Source: Chelativorans intermedius
Lineage (GTDB): Bacteria > Pseudomonadota > Alphaproteobacteria > Rhizobiales > Rhizobiaceae
Reading direction: 5' to 3'
Length of the DNA: 64,000 bases
Assembly: GCF_025398255.1 (NCBI RefSeq)
Contig: NZ_JAODNW010000002.1
Coordinates: forward strand, 62,001-126,000
Below, one piece after another: positions 9,648 to 21,081 of this stretch; within the stretch, counting starts at the first letter, position 1; each line of letters begins with the position of its first letter. The notes below the pieces were generated by a model that was not told the origin of the DNA, made no database searches, and worked only from the letters and a program-made list of their open reading frames with translations. Made by a program: the position numbers and the translations under genes.

Positions 9648-9662
9648 TCCCGATCCTGGTCA

Positions 9663-9691
9663 GGCCCGGGCGCCCGGCAGGCGCCCCGGCC
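9663..9691 (+). promoter_or_regulatory. Hairpin between binding-protein and permease genes
   Basis: GGCCCGGGCGCC and GGCGCCCCGGCC form a 12-base-pair stem with one mismatch and a 5-base loop (CGGCA). There is no T-run, so this is more likely an mRNA-stabilising or partial-termination structure that raises binding-protein output relative to the permease. The same arrangement recurs at 20.08 and 61.17 kb. Confidence 0.65.
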
Positions 9692-9744
9692 CGTCCGCCG
9701 CCGCTTGAAGGCCGCCCCGGCCACAGTCTTCGGGAGGAAACGCG

Positions 9745-10715
9745 ATGGCCACCGTCGCCGCACCCGCGCAGCCGATATCCCCCAAGGGCCGCTCCGAGCT
9801 CAAGGCACAGCGTGTCCGGGCCGCCATGTGGTTCCTGCTGCCGATGGTCACGGCCCTGTTCCTGGTTGCTGCCTGGCCGCTTCTGCGGACCATCTATTTC
9901 AGCTTTACCGATACCACGCTCAACGATCTGGGCGGCGGCGAATGGATCGGGCTGCAGAACTATCTGAGCTGGCGCACTCTCTCCTCCGGGCGGACGATCT
10001 TCCGCGGCGTCCTGGCCGATCCGAACTGGTGGAACGCGGTGTGGAATACGGTCTACTTCGCGGTCGTCTCCGTCAGTCTCGAAACGGTCTTCGGCGTCAT
10101 CGTTGCGCTCGTGCTGAATGCCGAGTTCAGGGGGCGCGGGCTTGTCCGCGCCGCCGTTCTCATCCCCTGGGCGATCCCCACCATCGTCTCGGCGAAAATG
10201 TGGGGCTGGATGCTGAACGACCAGTTCGGCATCATCAACGACCTGCTCCTGAAGCTGGGGCTGATCTCCGAAAAGATCGCCTGGACGGCCAGCCCGGACA
10301 CCGCGATGCTGGCCATCATCATCGTGGATGTCTGGAAGACCACGCCCTTCGTGGCCCTCCTGGTGCTTGCCGCGCTTCAGATGGTGCCGCGCGAAATCTA
10401 CGAAGCGGCACGGCTCGACGGGGTCAATCCCGTCAAGGTCTTCTTCCGGGTGACGCTGCCGCTCATCCGGCCGGCGCTCCTGGTCGCCGTCATCTTCCGC
10501 ACGCTCGACGCATTGAGAATGTTCGACCTGGTCTACGTGCTCACGCCCAACTCTTCGGCCACCAAGACCATGTCGGTCATCGCTCGGGAGAATCTCATCG
10601 ATTTCAATAAGTTCGGATACGGTTCGGCGCAGTCTACCCTGCTGTTCCTGCTGATTGCCGGCTTCGTTCTTCTCTACATCCGGCTCGGCCGGCTGAACCT
10701 TGGCGGGAGGGGCCT

Positions 10716-10719
<4 letters not shown>
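9745..10719 (+). CDS. thuF: ABC sugar permease (ThuF-like)
   Basis: A 324-residue inner-membrane permease with six predicted membrane helices. The cytoplasmic coupling (EAA) loop is EIYEAARLDGVNPVKVFFRVTLPLI, residues about 212-236, which docks onto the ATPase. The start at 9745 follows GGGAGG by a normal distance. It pairs with ThuG to form the MalF/MalG-type channel. It overlaps the next gene by 4 bases (ATGA). Confidence 0.85.
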
Positions 10720-11540
<821 letters not shown>

Positions 11541-11544
11541 GGTC

Positions 11545-12552
<1,008 letters not shown>

Positions 12553-12614
12553 GAGGGCGCGGCCGTCCATCTCCAACCCACCCCCAGCGGGGTGATCCAG
12601 CCAGGGAAGGCACG

Positions 12615-13397
12615 ATGATCAGAGCGCTCGTATGGGGCGAAAACGTCCATGAGCAGACCAATGAGACCGTCGCCCAGCTCTACCCCAAGGGCATGCATGA
12701 GGCGATTGCCGACGCGCTGCGGGCAGACGGAACCATCGCGGTGAGCATCGCAACGCTTCAGGAGCCCGAGCACGGGTTGACGAGCCGCGTGCTGGAAGAG
12801 ACCGATGTGCTGCTGTGGTGGGGGCATGCCGCCCATGGTGCGGTGGCCGACGACATCGTTGCGCGCGTTGCCGGGCGCGTGTGGCAGGGAATGGGCCTCA
12901 TCGCCCTCCACTCGGCGCATTTCTCCAAGATCTTCAAGACCCTGATGGGGACCCACTGCGCGCTCCACTGGCGTGAGGCGGGCGAACGCGAACGCCTTTG
13001 GGTGGTCAATCCGGGCCATCCGATCGCCGCCGGCCTGCCCGCCCATTTCACGCTCGAGAACGAGGAGATGTATGGCGAGCCCTTCGGCATTCCAGAGCCG
13101 ATGGAGACGGTGTTCCTGTCGTGGTTCCAGGGGGGCGAGGTCTTCCGTTCGGGCGTGACCTACCAGCGCGGCAGGGGCAGGATCTTCTATTTCCGGCCCG
13201 GCCACGAAACCTATCCCACCTATTACGACGAGAATGTTCGCAAGGTGCTGCGAAACGCCGTTCGCTGGGCCTACAACCCGGCGCAGACCACACAGGACGT
13301 GACCGCAGCCCCCAACGTGCCTGTCGAGCAGGCATTGGAACCGATTTCGGAGCGTGGGCCGAAGCTGCACGCCCATGGCGACAGGGGATTCAGATGA
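12615..13397 (+). CDS. thuA: Trehalose utilisation protein ThuA
   Basis: A 260-residue cytoplasmic protein strongly matching rhizobial ThuA throughout: [46 protein letters not shown] and [12 protein letters not shown]. It has the class I amidotransferase-like fold without a typical nucleophile. In rhizobia ThuA and ThuB act together in trehalose breakdown through a 3-keto intermediate. The start at 12615 is chosen over a much earlier in-frame start because GGGAAGG lies just upstream and homology begins here. The stop overlaps thuB by 4 bases. Confidence 0.9.
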   Translation: MIRALVWGENVHEQTNETVAQLYPKGMHEAIADALRADGTIAVSIATLQEPEHGLTSRVLEETDVLLWWGHAAHGAVADDIVARVAGRVWQGMGLIALHSAHFSKIFKTLMGTHCALHWREAGERERLWVVNPGHPIAAGLPAHFTLENEEMYGEPFGIPEPMETVFLSWFQGGEVFRSGVTYQRGRGRIFYFRPGHETYPTYYDENVRKVLRNAVRWAYNPAQTTQDVTAAPNVPVEQALEPISERGPKLHAHGDRGFR

Positions 13398-14482
13398 ACG
13401 CAAAGCCAATTCGCTTGATCATTGTCGGCACCGGCTCCATGGCGGCACAGCACGCCCGGCGGTTCGGCGCCATGGAAGGCGTGGAGGTCGTTGCCGGGGT
13501 CGATCTCGATCCCGAGCGCGTGCAGGCCTTTTGCCGCGAGCACGGGATCGGACGCTGGTTCACGGATCTCGGCGCTGCGCTCGAATGGGGCGCGTTCGAT
13601 GCGGTGGCGAATGTGACGCCCGACAGCGCCCACCATGCCACGACGATGCCGGTTCTGGCGCACCGAAAGCACGTCTTCTGCGAGAAACCGCTGGCGACCA
13701 GCCATGCCGACGCCAGCGCGATGACGCAGGCAGCCCAGGAGGCGCAGGTCGTTGCGATGGTGAACCTGTCCTATCGCAGCGTGCCGGCGCTGCAGAAGGC
13801 GCGCCAACTGGTAACGGCCGGTGAGCTCGGCGAGGTCAGGCATGTCGAAGCGTCCTACCTTCAGAGCTGGCTGGCCAGCCGCTACTGGGGGGATTGGCGC
13901 ACGGAAAGCCGGTGGCTGTGGCGCCTGTCCAGGCAGCACGGCTCCAACGGCGTTCTCGGCGATGTCGGCATCCACATCCTGGATTTCGCATCCTACGGAA
14001 CGGCCTCGGAAATCGAGAAGGTGTCCTGCCGGCTCAAGGCCTTCCATAAGGCCGAGAACGACCGCATCGGCGAATATGTGCTCGATGCCAATGACAGCTT
14101 CGTCATGGCTGTCGAATTCGCCAATGGCGCGTTGGGTACGATCCATGCAACCCGCTGGGCAACCGGCTATGCCGACGATCTGCGGCTTCGCATCTTCGGT
14201 TCACGGGGCAGCCTGGAAGTCAGCTATGGCGGCCGGGGGGAAGATGGCCAGCGCATATCGCATCTCAGGGCCTGTCTGGGGCGCGATATCGAAACGCACA
14301 GCTGGCGGGACATTCCCCTCGACCCCGTCGAAAGCAATTACGAGCGCTTCATTCGCGCGATTCGACAGGGCGAGACCCTGGAACCATCTTTCGGCCATGC
14401 CGCCAATCTGCAACGAATCTTCGATCTTGCCCTCGAAACGGAGGCAACCTTGCCGAAGGATACGATGGCGGCAAGCGCCTGA
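13394..14482 (+). CDS. thuB: Gfo/Idh/MocA oxidoreductase ThuB
   Basis: A 362-residue NAD(P)-dependent dehydrogenase. The N-terminal Rossmann motif is [16 protein letters not shown]. The family motif EKPLA (in [12 protein letters not shown]) carries the catalytic-site lysine, and [13 protein letters not shown] contains the conserved Asp-x-x-x-His. In the thu pathway ThuB oxidises the disaccharide to its 3-keto form. ATGA overlap with thuA implies translational coupling. It is the last gene of the operon, followed by repeat copy 2. Confidence 0.88.
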   Translation: MNAKPIRLIIVGTGSMAAQHARRFGAMEGVEVVAGVDLDPERVQAFCREHGIGRWFTDLGAALEWGAFDAVANVTPDSAHHATTMPVLAHRKHVFCEKPLATSHADASAMTQAAQEAQVVAMVNLSYRSVPALQKARQLVTAGELGEVRHVEASYLQSWLASRYWGDWRTESRWLWRLSRQHGSNGVLGDVGIHILDFASYGTASEIEKVSCRLKAFHKAENDRIGEYVLDANDSFVMAVEFANGALGTIHATRWATGYADDLRLRIFGSRGSLEVSYGGRGEDGQRISHLRACLGRDIETHSWRDIPLDPVESNYERFIRAIRQGETLEPSFGHAANLQRIFDLALETEATLPKDTMAASA

Positions 14483-14600
14483 TGCGGCATGCCGAAGGCG
14501 GAGACGGTTCTTCGCCGCGAAGGCCCTGCCCATGACGGCAAGGGGGCATCGCTGCTCGGAGGCGTTCGCCTGCCGGACGTGCGATGCGCCCCGCGCCTGG

Positions 14601-14696
14601 ACCGGTTCGTCGTTTCATTGAAACGCTGATCCGGTCCATTTGTCTGTCTTGCCGCATTTGTGCGACGCCAGATGATTCCGTCTGGCTGCAAAATGC
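14601..14696 (+). repeat. Interspersed palindromic repeat, copy 2
   Basis: It has the same orientation as copy 1. It contains the perfect inverted repeat CGTTTCATTGAAACG, the conserved core GCCGCATTTGTGCGACG and the hairpin CCAGATGATTCCGTCTGG (one G-T pair). It fills most of the gap between the convergent thuB and dioxygenase-esterase genes, and its last base touches the latter's stop codon. Confidence 0.85.
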
Positions 14697-16252
14697 TAGT
14701 CCTGCGGAGGCGGCTGGCCCGGCCCGTCGGCCTGACGGGCCAGCCACGCCTGCGCGGCCGCCAGATCATGTGCGACCAGTTCATGGCCGGCGTCGATCTG
14801 GCGGGCGTCGAGGGCGGCTCCGCTTTTTCTCAGCCATTCGTTGAGGCGGGGCGCGAAGGCGCCGTAGGGGTCGCGGCTGCCGGCAAGCGTGAGAACGCTG
14901 AGATGTGACAGATCGACATCCGGCAGCGTTTCCAGCACCGCCATTGGCCGCAGGAGAATGGCCCGCCGCATGAGCGAGGGGTGCAGCGCGGCCACCGCGG
15001 CCGCGAAATTTGCGCCGTTGGAATAGCCCAGAACCGTGATGCGTTGCGGATCGAGGCCATAGGAGCGGATCGCGCCCTGCCAGAACGCGGCGAAGGCTTC
15101 GGCTTCCGAGCGGATGTCCTCCTGATCGAAATGCGTCATGTCGAGCCGGCGGAAGAACCGCGACACGCCCTCTTCCGTCGAGCGCCCCCGCACCCCCAGC
15201 AGGGTGGCCCGCGGATCGAGACGATGGGCCAGCGGAAAGAGATCGGCCTCGCTGCCGCCGGTCCCGTGAAGGGTGAGAATGAGCGCTCCGTTGGGGCTCT
15301 CGGGCCTGTGAAAGCGATGGACGAAGGGCAAGTCGCGCATGGCAATCCTTTCCTCGCCCGGACGGGCGAACTGGGGCAAGATCACGCGCAGGTCCTGGGC
15401 GCGGTGCATGTCCGCATCCGGTACGAAGAGGGTTTCGCCCAGATGAGCGGGGTCCTCGTCCACCGTCAGTCCTGGCGCATCGGTGGCGTATTCGATCAAT
15501 GTTCCGGCCGGCTCGCGGACATAGAGCGAAACGAAATATTTCCGGTCATGGACGGAGGTGACGCCATCCTGTGCCTTGAGGGCGGCACGCATCCTGACGA
15601 GCGCCTGCCGATCCGCGGCGCGGAAGGCGACATGATCGACGATGCCGGTTCCGGGAATGCCGGGGACATATCCGCTGGCGTCCCTTATGTCCACCGCGTC
15701 GCGCTCGCCATGCCAGCGCTGGAGGTTGCCTTCCCGCCGCCCCGGCCGGTAGCCGAAGCGCTCGATGAAGCCGGCGGTCTCGTCGGGCCGCTGCGAGAGG
15801 ATGGTGACGGAGCGCAGCCGCGTGGGCGCGGACGGATCGGCCAGGGCGGCGCTTGCCGGAAGATCGCTGCCGACAAGCTTGATGATGATCCTGTCGGGGT
15901 CCTTGAGGCGCAGAACGGGCTCGCCGAACTCGCGCACGGGACCATCGACCTTGACGCCGGCCGCAAGCGACCGGGTAAGCCAGGCGCCGATCGAAGCCTG
16001 CGGAACGGCGAAGGCGATCTCGGCGACCTGTCCGTGGCCGACCCGTCCGGGCGCGCCGTCTTCCCAAACCAGAAAGGTGATGAGCGAGCCCGGGCTGCCG
16101 AGCGCATCGCCATAGAAGAGATGAAGCTGCGCGCCATCCTCGAATCCCCCGGTCTGCTTGACCAGGCGCAGGCCGAGAAAGCCGGCATAAAAGTCCACAT
16201 TGGCCTGCACCTTGCGCGTGATCGCCGTGACGTGGTGGATGCCGCAGGTCAT
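14696..16252 (-). CDS. Fusion of MhqO-like ring-cleaving dioxygenase and MhqD-like esterase
   Basis: A 518-residue two-part protein. Residues 1-285 are two VOC (glyoxalase-fold) units: HHVTAIT (H6/H7), VDHVAF (H207) and LIEYATD (E254) look like the metal ligands of hydroquinone-type extradiol dioxygenases. Residues about 315-510 are an alpha/beta hydrolase of the carboxylesterase/phospholipase class, with oxyanion segment LHGTGGSE, nucleophile GYSNG (S411), acid in SRDPYG and AGHEL histidine. In Bacillus the two activities are separate MhqO and MhqD proteins induced by quinones. Here they are one chain. It is divergent from a pirin gene across 132 bases. The fusion is in frame with no sign of an internal start. 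Confidence 0.85.
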   Translation of the reverse strand: MTCGIHHVTAITRKVQANVDFYAGFLGLRLVKQTGGFEDGAQLHLFYGDALGSPGSLITFLVWEDGAPGRVGHGQVAEIAFAVPQASIGAWLTRSLAAGVKVDGPVREFGEPVLRLKDPDRIIIKLVGSDLPASAALADPSAPTRLRSVTILSQRPDETAGFIERFGYRPGRREGNLQRWHGERDAVDIRDASGYVPGIPGTGIVDHVAFRAADRQALVRMRAALKAQDGVTSVHDRKYFVSLYVREPAGTLIEYATDAPGLTVDEDPAHLGETLFVPDADMHRAQDLRVILPQFARPGEERIAMRDLPFVHRFHRPESPNGALILTLHGTGGSEADLFPLAHRLDPRATLLGVRGRSTEEGVSRFFRRLDMTHFDQEDIRSEAEAFAAFWQGAIRSYGLDPQRITVLGYSNGANFAAAVAALHPSLMRRAILLRPMAVLETLPDVDLSHLSVLTLAGSRDPYGAFAPRLNEWLRKSGAALDARQIDAGHELVAHDLAAAQAWLARQADGPGQPPPQD

Positions 16253-16384
16253 GTCCTTCCTTCCCGGGACTGCTTTGCCCCTCAGTAATAGCGGGATATG
16301 GTGCGATCAGATACGCCCGATGAGCGCCTGCATCCACGCCCTTGCGCAGGCCGTGTTTGCGGGCGGGAGCCGAAAGGAGCCGAC

Positions 16385-17320
16385 ATGAGCTGGAATCCCG
16401 CCCTGACCCCCGGCTGCCCCGATGAGATCGGCGTCGATGCCATCGAGACGCTGATCGTCCCGCGTGCCCGCGATCTGGGCGGTTTTGAGGTGCGTCGCGC
16501 CCTGCCGGCGCCCAGACGTCAGATGGTGGGTCCGTTCATCTTTTTCGATCAGGCCGGCCCGGCGGAGTTCCTGACCGGCCAGGGCATCGACGTGCGGCCG
16601 CACCCCCATATCGGGCTTGGCACCGTGACCTATCTCTATCGCGGGGATTTCCATCACCGCGACAGCCTCGGGACGGATCAGATCATCCGCCCCGGGGCGG
16701 TGAACTGGATGGTGGCGGGGCGGGGCGTTACGCATTCCGAAAGGACGAGCGATCAAGCACGCAGCGGGCCGCACAGCCTGTTCGGCATCCAGACATGGAT
16801 CGCCCTGCCGGAAGATCGCGAGGACATTGCCCCCTCCTTCGAGCATCATGGGAAGGATCGCCTGCCGGAATTCGAGGACGGGGGCGTCCGGTCGCGCCTC
16901 ATCCTGGGCTCTGCCTATGACCGCTCGGCACCGGCAACGCTTCATTCGCAGACCTTCTATCTCGACGTCGTGCTTGACCCCGGCGCGCGTTTTCCGCTTC
17001 CCGACGATCACGAAGATCGCGGGCTCTATATCACCGAGGGCAGCGTTGCGATTGCCGGACAGTCCTTCGAGGCCGGGCGTATGATGGTGTTCCGTCCCGG
17101 CGACCGCATCACCGTTGCCGCCGGGCCGAGGGGCGCCCGTCTGATGGCGCTCGGCGGCGCCACGCTGAACGGCCCGCGATATATCTGGTGGAACTTCGTC
17201 TCCTCGAGCCGCGAGAAGATCGAGCACGCCAAGCGGGAATGGCAGGCGGCGGATTGGGGGCGCGGCCAGTTCGATCTTCCGACGGGAGACCGTGACGAAT
17301 TCATTCCGCTGCCGGGCTGA
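16385..17320 (+). CDS. Pirin-family protein
   Basis: A 311-residue bicupin of the pirin family. The N-terminal cupin has the metal motif HPHIGLGTVTYLYRG (two His) and HRDSLG, with the later WMVAGRGVTHSER. A C-terminal pirin domain follows. Some bacterial pirins are quercetin 2,3-dioxygenases; others are redox-sensitive regulators. AAAGGAG about 5 bases before 16385 fixes the start. Divergence from a quinone-type dioxygenase supports a role in aromatic or electrophile handling. This is inference. Confidence 0.88.
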   Translation: MSWNPALTPGCPDEIGVDAIETLIVPRARDLGGFEVRRALPAPRRQMVGPFIFFDQAGPAEFLTGQGIDVRPHPHIGLGTVTYLYRGDFHHRDSLGTDQIIRPGAVNWMVAGRGVTHSERTSDQARSGPHSLFGIQTWIALPEDREDIAPSFEHHGKDRLPEFEDGGVRSRLILGSAYDRSAPATLHSQTFYLDVVLDPGARFPLPDDHEDRGLYITEGSVAIAGQSFEAGRMMVFRPGDRITVAAGPRGARLMALGGATLNGPRYIWWNFVSSSREKIEHAKREWQAADWGRGQFDLPTGDRDEFIPLPG

Positions 17321-17337
17321 GCGCTCCTTGGCCCCAT

Positions 17338-17401
17338 GGCGGTGGTTTCGGAAACACCGCCGTGCCGTCGCGGTCCGACGCCGGCTTTCGACCGCGACGG
17401 C
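17338..17401. terminator. Tandem hairpins between convergent genes
   Basis: Hairpin 1 (17338-17361) pairs GGCGGT+GTTTC with GAAAC+ACCGCC around one base, with a single bulge. Hairpin 2 (17364-17401) pairs GCCGTCGCGGTC with GACCGCGACGGC across 14 bases, and its last base is in the downstream gene's stop codon. The two fill the 80-base gap between pirin (+) and LacI (-). There are no long T-runs, so bidirectional termination is inferred from position and stem strength. Confidence 0.6.
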
Positions 17402-18423
17402 TACAGATTCTCGGCCAGCAGGATCTCGATGCGGATGCGCTCCTGGGCGGCAACAGGCTCCAGATGGTCGGCTCTTGCGCGCAGGATGCGGATCGCGCTG
17501 CGGACGGCATGGCCCGGATTTTGCGCAATGATGGCATCCACCCTTTCCTCGCGAAGCGCCTGCTCGCTGAAGGGCGTGCGCTCGTGCGCCACCACGACGA
17601 ACTTCTTCAGATCCGCAAAGCGGGCAATCGCCTCCAGCGGCACGCGCGCCTCGGGGCTGACCACATAGACGCCCACGATGTCGGGGTTGTGGTCGAAGGC
17701 GGTCTTCACGATGCGGGCGGCGCGCTCCAGGTCCGAATGGGTCTCCAGGGTCGGCAGGCTGCGCAGGCCCGGAAAGCAACGGTTTATCACCCGGTCGAAC
17801 CCGAGGCGCCGCTTGATGCTGTCCTGTGACAATATGGTCTCGGCAACGATCAGTATCTTGCCCGCCCTGCCGGCGCTGAACCGGCCCATGATGCGGCCGG
17901 CCGTGGCCCCGGCGGCGACGTTGTCAACGCCCACAAAGTCCAGTTTCTCCAGATTTTCCTGGCCGGAGAGAAACTGCACGACCTTGATGCCGCGCTCGCA
18001 AAGCCGGCTCATCGCATCGCGCGCCTGCGGAGATTCGGGCGCCATGACCGCCACGCCGTCGACCGCACCCGCCTCCAGCGAGGAGAGATAGTTCGCCACC
18101 GCGTGCGGGTCCTCGATGGCCACCTGGGCGACGTCGACGGAGACGAGGTCGGGCTTGAGCGCGGCATTGGCGGCGGCAACTTCGCGCAGCAACTCCTTCA
18201 GATACTGGTCGCCCTTCTCGGGAAGCACGAACCGGAAGCGATAGGTCCTGTTGCGCGCCAGGTTCACCGCCGCGATGTTGCGCACGAAGCCTATGCGCTC
18301 GATCGCATCCTGAACCTTCTTGACCGTCCGGGCGCTGACATTGGGCCTTTCATTGAGCACGCGGTCCACCGTCGCCAGGCTGACACCCGCCGCTTTGGCA
18401 AGATCCTTGGTGGTGGGGCGCAT
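17401..18423 (-). CDS. LacI-family regulator of the polyol-type ABC operon
   Basis: A 340-residue LacI/GalR regulator: helix-turn-helix TKDLAKAAGVSLATVDRVLNE and hinge FVRNIAAVNLARNR, then a ligand domain resembling the ribose-binding subclass. It is divergent from a binding-protein gene, and the shared region carries two TTGAGGTACGNACCTCA palindromes about 69 bases or more from its start codon. It probably represses the transporter operon in the absence of its sugar or polyol inducer. The inducer is not identifiable from sequence. Confidence 0.85.
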   Translation of the reverse strand: MRPTTKDLAKAAGVSLATVDRVLNERPNVSARTVKKVQDAIERIGFVRNIAAVNLARNRTYRFRFVLPEKGDQYLKELLREVAAANAALKPDLVSVDVAQVAIEDPHAVANYLSSLEAGAVDGVAVMAPESPQARDAMSRLCERGIKVVQFLSGQENLEKLDFVGVDNVAAGATAGRIMGRFSAGRAGKILIVAETILSQDSIKRRLGFDRVINRCFPGLRSLPTLETHSDLERAARIVKTAFDHNPDIVGVYVVSPEARVPLEAIARFADLKKFVVVAHERTPFSEQALREERVDAIIAQNPGHAVRSAIRILRARADHLEPVAAQERIRIEILLAENL

Positions 18424-18491
18424 CCTTCCTCCACTTCAGACGGCCGTTCCTGCCGCTTTATTCAACAGCGCCGGCGGCAAGGCAAGGCAAA

Positions 18492-18546
18492 TTGAGGTAC
18501 GCACCTCAAAAAATGCTTGCCTTGAGGTACGTACCTCATCTATGGA
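18492..18546 (+). promoter_or_regulatory. Paired LacI operators over a candidate promoter
   Basis: Two near-identical palindromes, TTGAGGTACGCACCTCAA (18492-18509) and TTGAGGTACGTACCTCAT (18522-18539), have centres exactly 30 bases apart, so both face the same side of the helix. A candidate -35 TTGCCT (18517-18522), an 18-base spacer and -10 TATGGA (18541-18546) place the second operator inside the promoter spacer. The geometry fits cooperative repression of the downstream operon. Confidence 0.75.
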
Positions 18547-18673
18547 TAGGGCGCGCACAGGATCGCCGTGTCGGCGCCATCCGAACGCATCCGGCGCACG
18601 AAGGCGCGCGGGGAGGAGGGGCCACAGGCTTCACATTGCTCGCGTATGGAGTTCGCGCCCTGGCGCGAAGCGC

Positions 18674-18695
18674 CGCTTCGGCATGCGCCGAAGCG
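18674..18695 (+). promoter_or_regulatory. Leader hairpin just before the binding-protein start
   Basis: CGCTTCGGC and GCCGAAGCG form a perfect 9-base-pair stem with loop ATGC. It ends a few bases before the GGGAGG ribosome site, and a run of six T residues follows about 10 bases downstream. It could affect mRNA stability or translation of the binding protein. No ligand aptamer is evident. Confidence 0.45.
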
Positions 18696-18714
18696 AGGTG
18701 GGAGGTTTTTTGAG

Positions 18715-20046
18715 ATGAAATCGACGGTATGGAATTGCGCTCTCGGCGTCGGCCTGCTGGTCGGAACGAGCGCGCTTGCAGTCCCCTCGGCCAAGGCCGA
18801 GAACCTGACGCTGTGCTGGGCCGCCTGGGACCCGGCCAATGCGCTGGTGGAGCTTTCCAAGGATTTCGAGGAAGCGTCCGGCCACACGATGAGCTTTGAA
18901 TTCGTTCCCTGGCCGAACTTCGCCGACCGCATGCTCAACGAGCTCAATTCCGGCGGCCAGCTTTGCGATCTGATGATCGGCGACAGCCAGTGGATCGGCG
19001 GGGCGGCCGAAAGCGGCCATTACGTCAAGCTGAATGACTTCTTCGAGCAGGAAGGCATTTCGATGGACGACTTCATCCCCGCCACCGTGACCGGCTACGC
19101 CGAGTGGCCCAAGGGGACGCCGAACTACTGGGCCTTGCCTGCCTTTGGCGACGTGGTGGGATGGACCTACCGCAAGGACTGGTTCGAGCGGCCGCAGCTG
19201 CAGGCCGAGTTCAGGGAGAAATACGGGCGCGACCTGGACGTGCCGGCGAGCCTGGCCGAGCTCAAGGACATTGCGGAGTTCTTCCAGGGGCGCGAAATCG
19301 ACGGAACCCGCGTCTATGGCGCTGCCATCTACACCGAGCGCGGCTCCGAAGGCATCACCATGGGGGTGACGAACATCCTCTACAATTACGGGTTCGACTA
19401 CGACAATCCCGAAAAGCCCTATGAGCTGGAAGGCTTCGTCAATTCGCCCGGCGCCGTCGAAGGGCTCGAGTTCTACAAGCAGCTCTACGACTGCTGCACC
19501 CCGCCCGGTTCCTCGGACTGGTACATGTCGGAAAACATCGACGCCTATAAGTCGGGGCAGGTCGCCCTGCAGATGAACTTCGCCTTCATCTGGCCGGGCG
19601 TGGAGGCGGACCCGAATGTCGGCGGCGGCAAATCCGGTTATTTCGCCAATCCGCCCGGGCCCGGCGGCCACTATGCGCAATTGGGCGGGCAGGGCATTTC
19701 CGTGGTCGCCTATTCGAGCAAGCAGGATGCGGCGCTCGAATACATCAAGTGGTTCGCCCAACCCGAGATCCAGGCCAAATGGTGGGAGATGGGCGGCTAT
19801 TCGGCCCTGCGTGCCGTTGTCGAGGATCCAGGCTTCGCATCGAGCCAGCCTTACGCCCAGACCTTCCTCGATTCCATGGCCATCGTGAAGGACTTCTGGG
19901 CCGAGCCGGCCTATGCCGATCTGCTGCTGGCCATGCAGGCACGCGTTCACAACTATGTGGTGGCCGGCAACGGAACGGCGCAGGAAGCCCTCGACGGCCT
20001 CGTGGAGGACTGGACCGAAATCTTCGAGGACGAAGGCAAGTACTAG
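18715..20046 (+). CDS. ABC substrate-binding protein, glycerol/polyol-type importer
   Basis: A 443-residue family 1 binding protein with a signal peptide ending about AKA|ENLTLCWAAW. Internal motifs include PNYWALPAFGDVVGWTYRKDW and MNFAFIWPG. The start at 18715 follows GGGAGG. It leads an operon of two permeases, a small two-helix protein, two different ATPases and dihydroxyacetone kinase. This content is like the rhizobial glycerol importer GlpSTPQ(U)V, in which the binding protein is GlpV, but no glycerol-3-phosphate dehydrogenase is present here. The likely ligand is therefore a triose or tetrose sugar or polyol rather than certainly glycerol. Confidence 0.8.
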   Translation: MKSTVWNCALGVGLLVGTSALAVPSAKAENLTLCWAAWDPANALVELSKDFEEASGHTMSFEFVPWPNFADRMLNELNSGGQLCDLMIGDSQWIGGAAESGHYVKLNDFFEQEGISMDDFIPATVTGYAEWPKGTPNYWALPAFGDVVGWTYRKDWFERPQLQAEFREKYGRDLDVPASLAELKDIAEFFQGREIDGTRVYGAAIYTERGSEGITMGVTNILYNYGFDYDNPEKPYELEGFVNSPGAVEGLEFYKQLYDCCTPPGSSDWYMSENIDAYKSGQVALQMNFAFIWPGVEADPNVGGGKSGYFANPPGPGGHYAQLGGQGISVVAYSSKQDAALEYIKWFAQPEIQAKWWEMGGYSALRAVVEDPGFASSQPYAQTFLDSMAIVKDFWAEPAYADLLLAMQARVHNYVVAGNGTAQEALDGLVEDWTEIFEDEGKY

Positions 20047-20075
20047 CCTGCCCGATCGACAGGCGCTTGCAGCGA

Positions 20076-20103
20076 GCGATGCCGGCGCGGCCGCCGGCAT
20101 CGC
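20076..20103 (+). promoter_or_regulatory. Perfect hairpin between binding-protein and permease genes
   Basis: GCGATGCCGGC and GCCGGCATCGC form a perfect 11-base-pair stem with a 6-base loop, 30 bases after the binding-protein stop. There is no T-run. It probably protects the upstream mRNA from 3' decay or partly attenuates transcription, as in other binding-protein operons. Confidence 0.7.
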
Positions 20104-20133
20104 ATCGGCAGCATCGACAGTGAAGGTCGCAAG

Positions 20134-21081
20134 ATGTCCATTTCTCCGATAGAGCGGGCCGCAGCCACGACCCCTCCCGGCGTCGCCCGGCGCGTCAAGG
20201 GACTGTCCGACAGGGCTCTGGCCTGGATCTTCGTGGCCCCGACCATCCTTCTGCTTCTGGCGATCAACATCTTCCCGTTGATCTGGACCATTCGGCTGAG
20301 CTTCACCGACTACCGGGTCAACCGGCCGAACCGGGAGGCCGAATTCATCGGCCTGCGCAATTACGAACGCATCCTGACCGATGGCGACATCTGGATCAGC
20401 ATGCAGGCCACGGCCCATTTCCTGTTCTGGACCATCTTCTTCCAGGTCGTCATCGGCTTTGCCCTTGCCTATCTGATCAACAAGAAGTTCCGGGGAAACG
20501 ATCTGTGGACGACCATCATCGTCCTGCCGATGATGCTCTCTCCGGCCGTCGTGGGCAATTTCTGGACCTTCCTCTACCAGCCGCAGATCGGCCTGTTCAA
20601 TTATGTCGTTGGCTTTCTGACCGGTGCCGACCCATCCAGCTTTTCGATGATCGGCGAGGTGGCACTCGCCCCCTGGGCCATCGTCATCGTCGACACATGG
20701 ATGTGGACGCCCTTCGTGATGCTCATCTGCCTTGCCGGGCTGCGCTCCATCCCCGACAGCATCTATGAGGCGGCAGAATGCGACCGCGCCAGCAAATGGC
20801 GCCAGTTCTGGACGATCACCATTCCGCTGGTCCTGCCGTTCCTGATGCTGGCGGTGCTCTTCCGCGGCATCGAGAACTTCAAGATGTTCGACCTCGTGGT
20901 GCAGCTCACCGGCGGCGGGCCGGGTGCGACAACGGAGCTGACCTCCATCAACCTCAAGCGCGAAGCCTTCGAGAAATGGCGCACCGGCTATGCCTCGGCC
21001 TATGCGGTCATCCTGTTCGTCACGGTCTTCGGCCTTGCATCGATCTATGTGAAAGCCCTCAACAAGGTGAAAGAGAGATGA
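20134..21081 (+). CDS. ABC permease, polyol-type importer, subunit 1
   Basis: A 315-residue MalF-type permease with six hydrophobic helices. The EAA coupling loop is SIYEAAECDRASKWRQFWTITIPLV (about residues 207-231). It includes the stretch WTIRLSFTDYRVN common to this permease class. It overlaps the next gene by 4 bases and pairs with it to form the channel. Confidence 0.85.
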   Translation: MSISPIERAAATTPPGVARRVKGLSDRALAWIFVAPTILLLLAINIFPLIWTIRLSFTDYRVNRPNREAEFIGLRNYERILTDGDIWISMQATAHFLFWTIFFQVVIGFALAYLINKKFRGNDLWTTIIVLPMMLSPAVVGNFWTFLYQPQIGLFNYVVGFLTGADPSSFSMIGEVALAPWAIVIVDTWMWTPFVMLICLAGLRSIPDSIYEAAECDRASKWRQFWTITIPLVLPFLMLAVLFRGIENFKMFDLVVQLTGGGPGATTELTSINLKREAFEKWRTGYASAYAVILFVTVFGLASIYVKALNKVKER

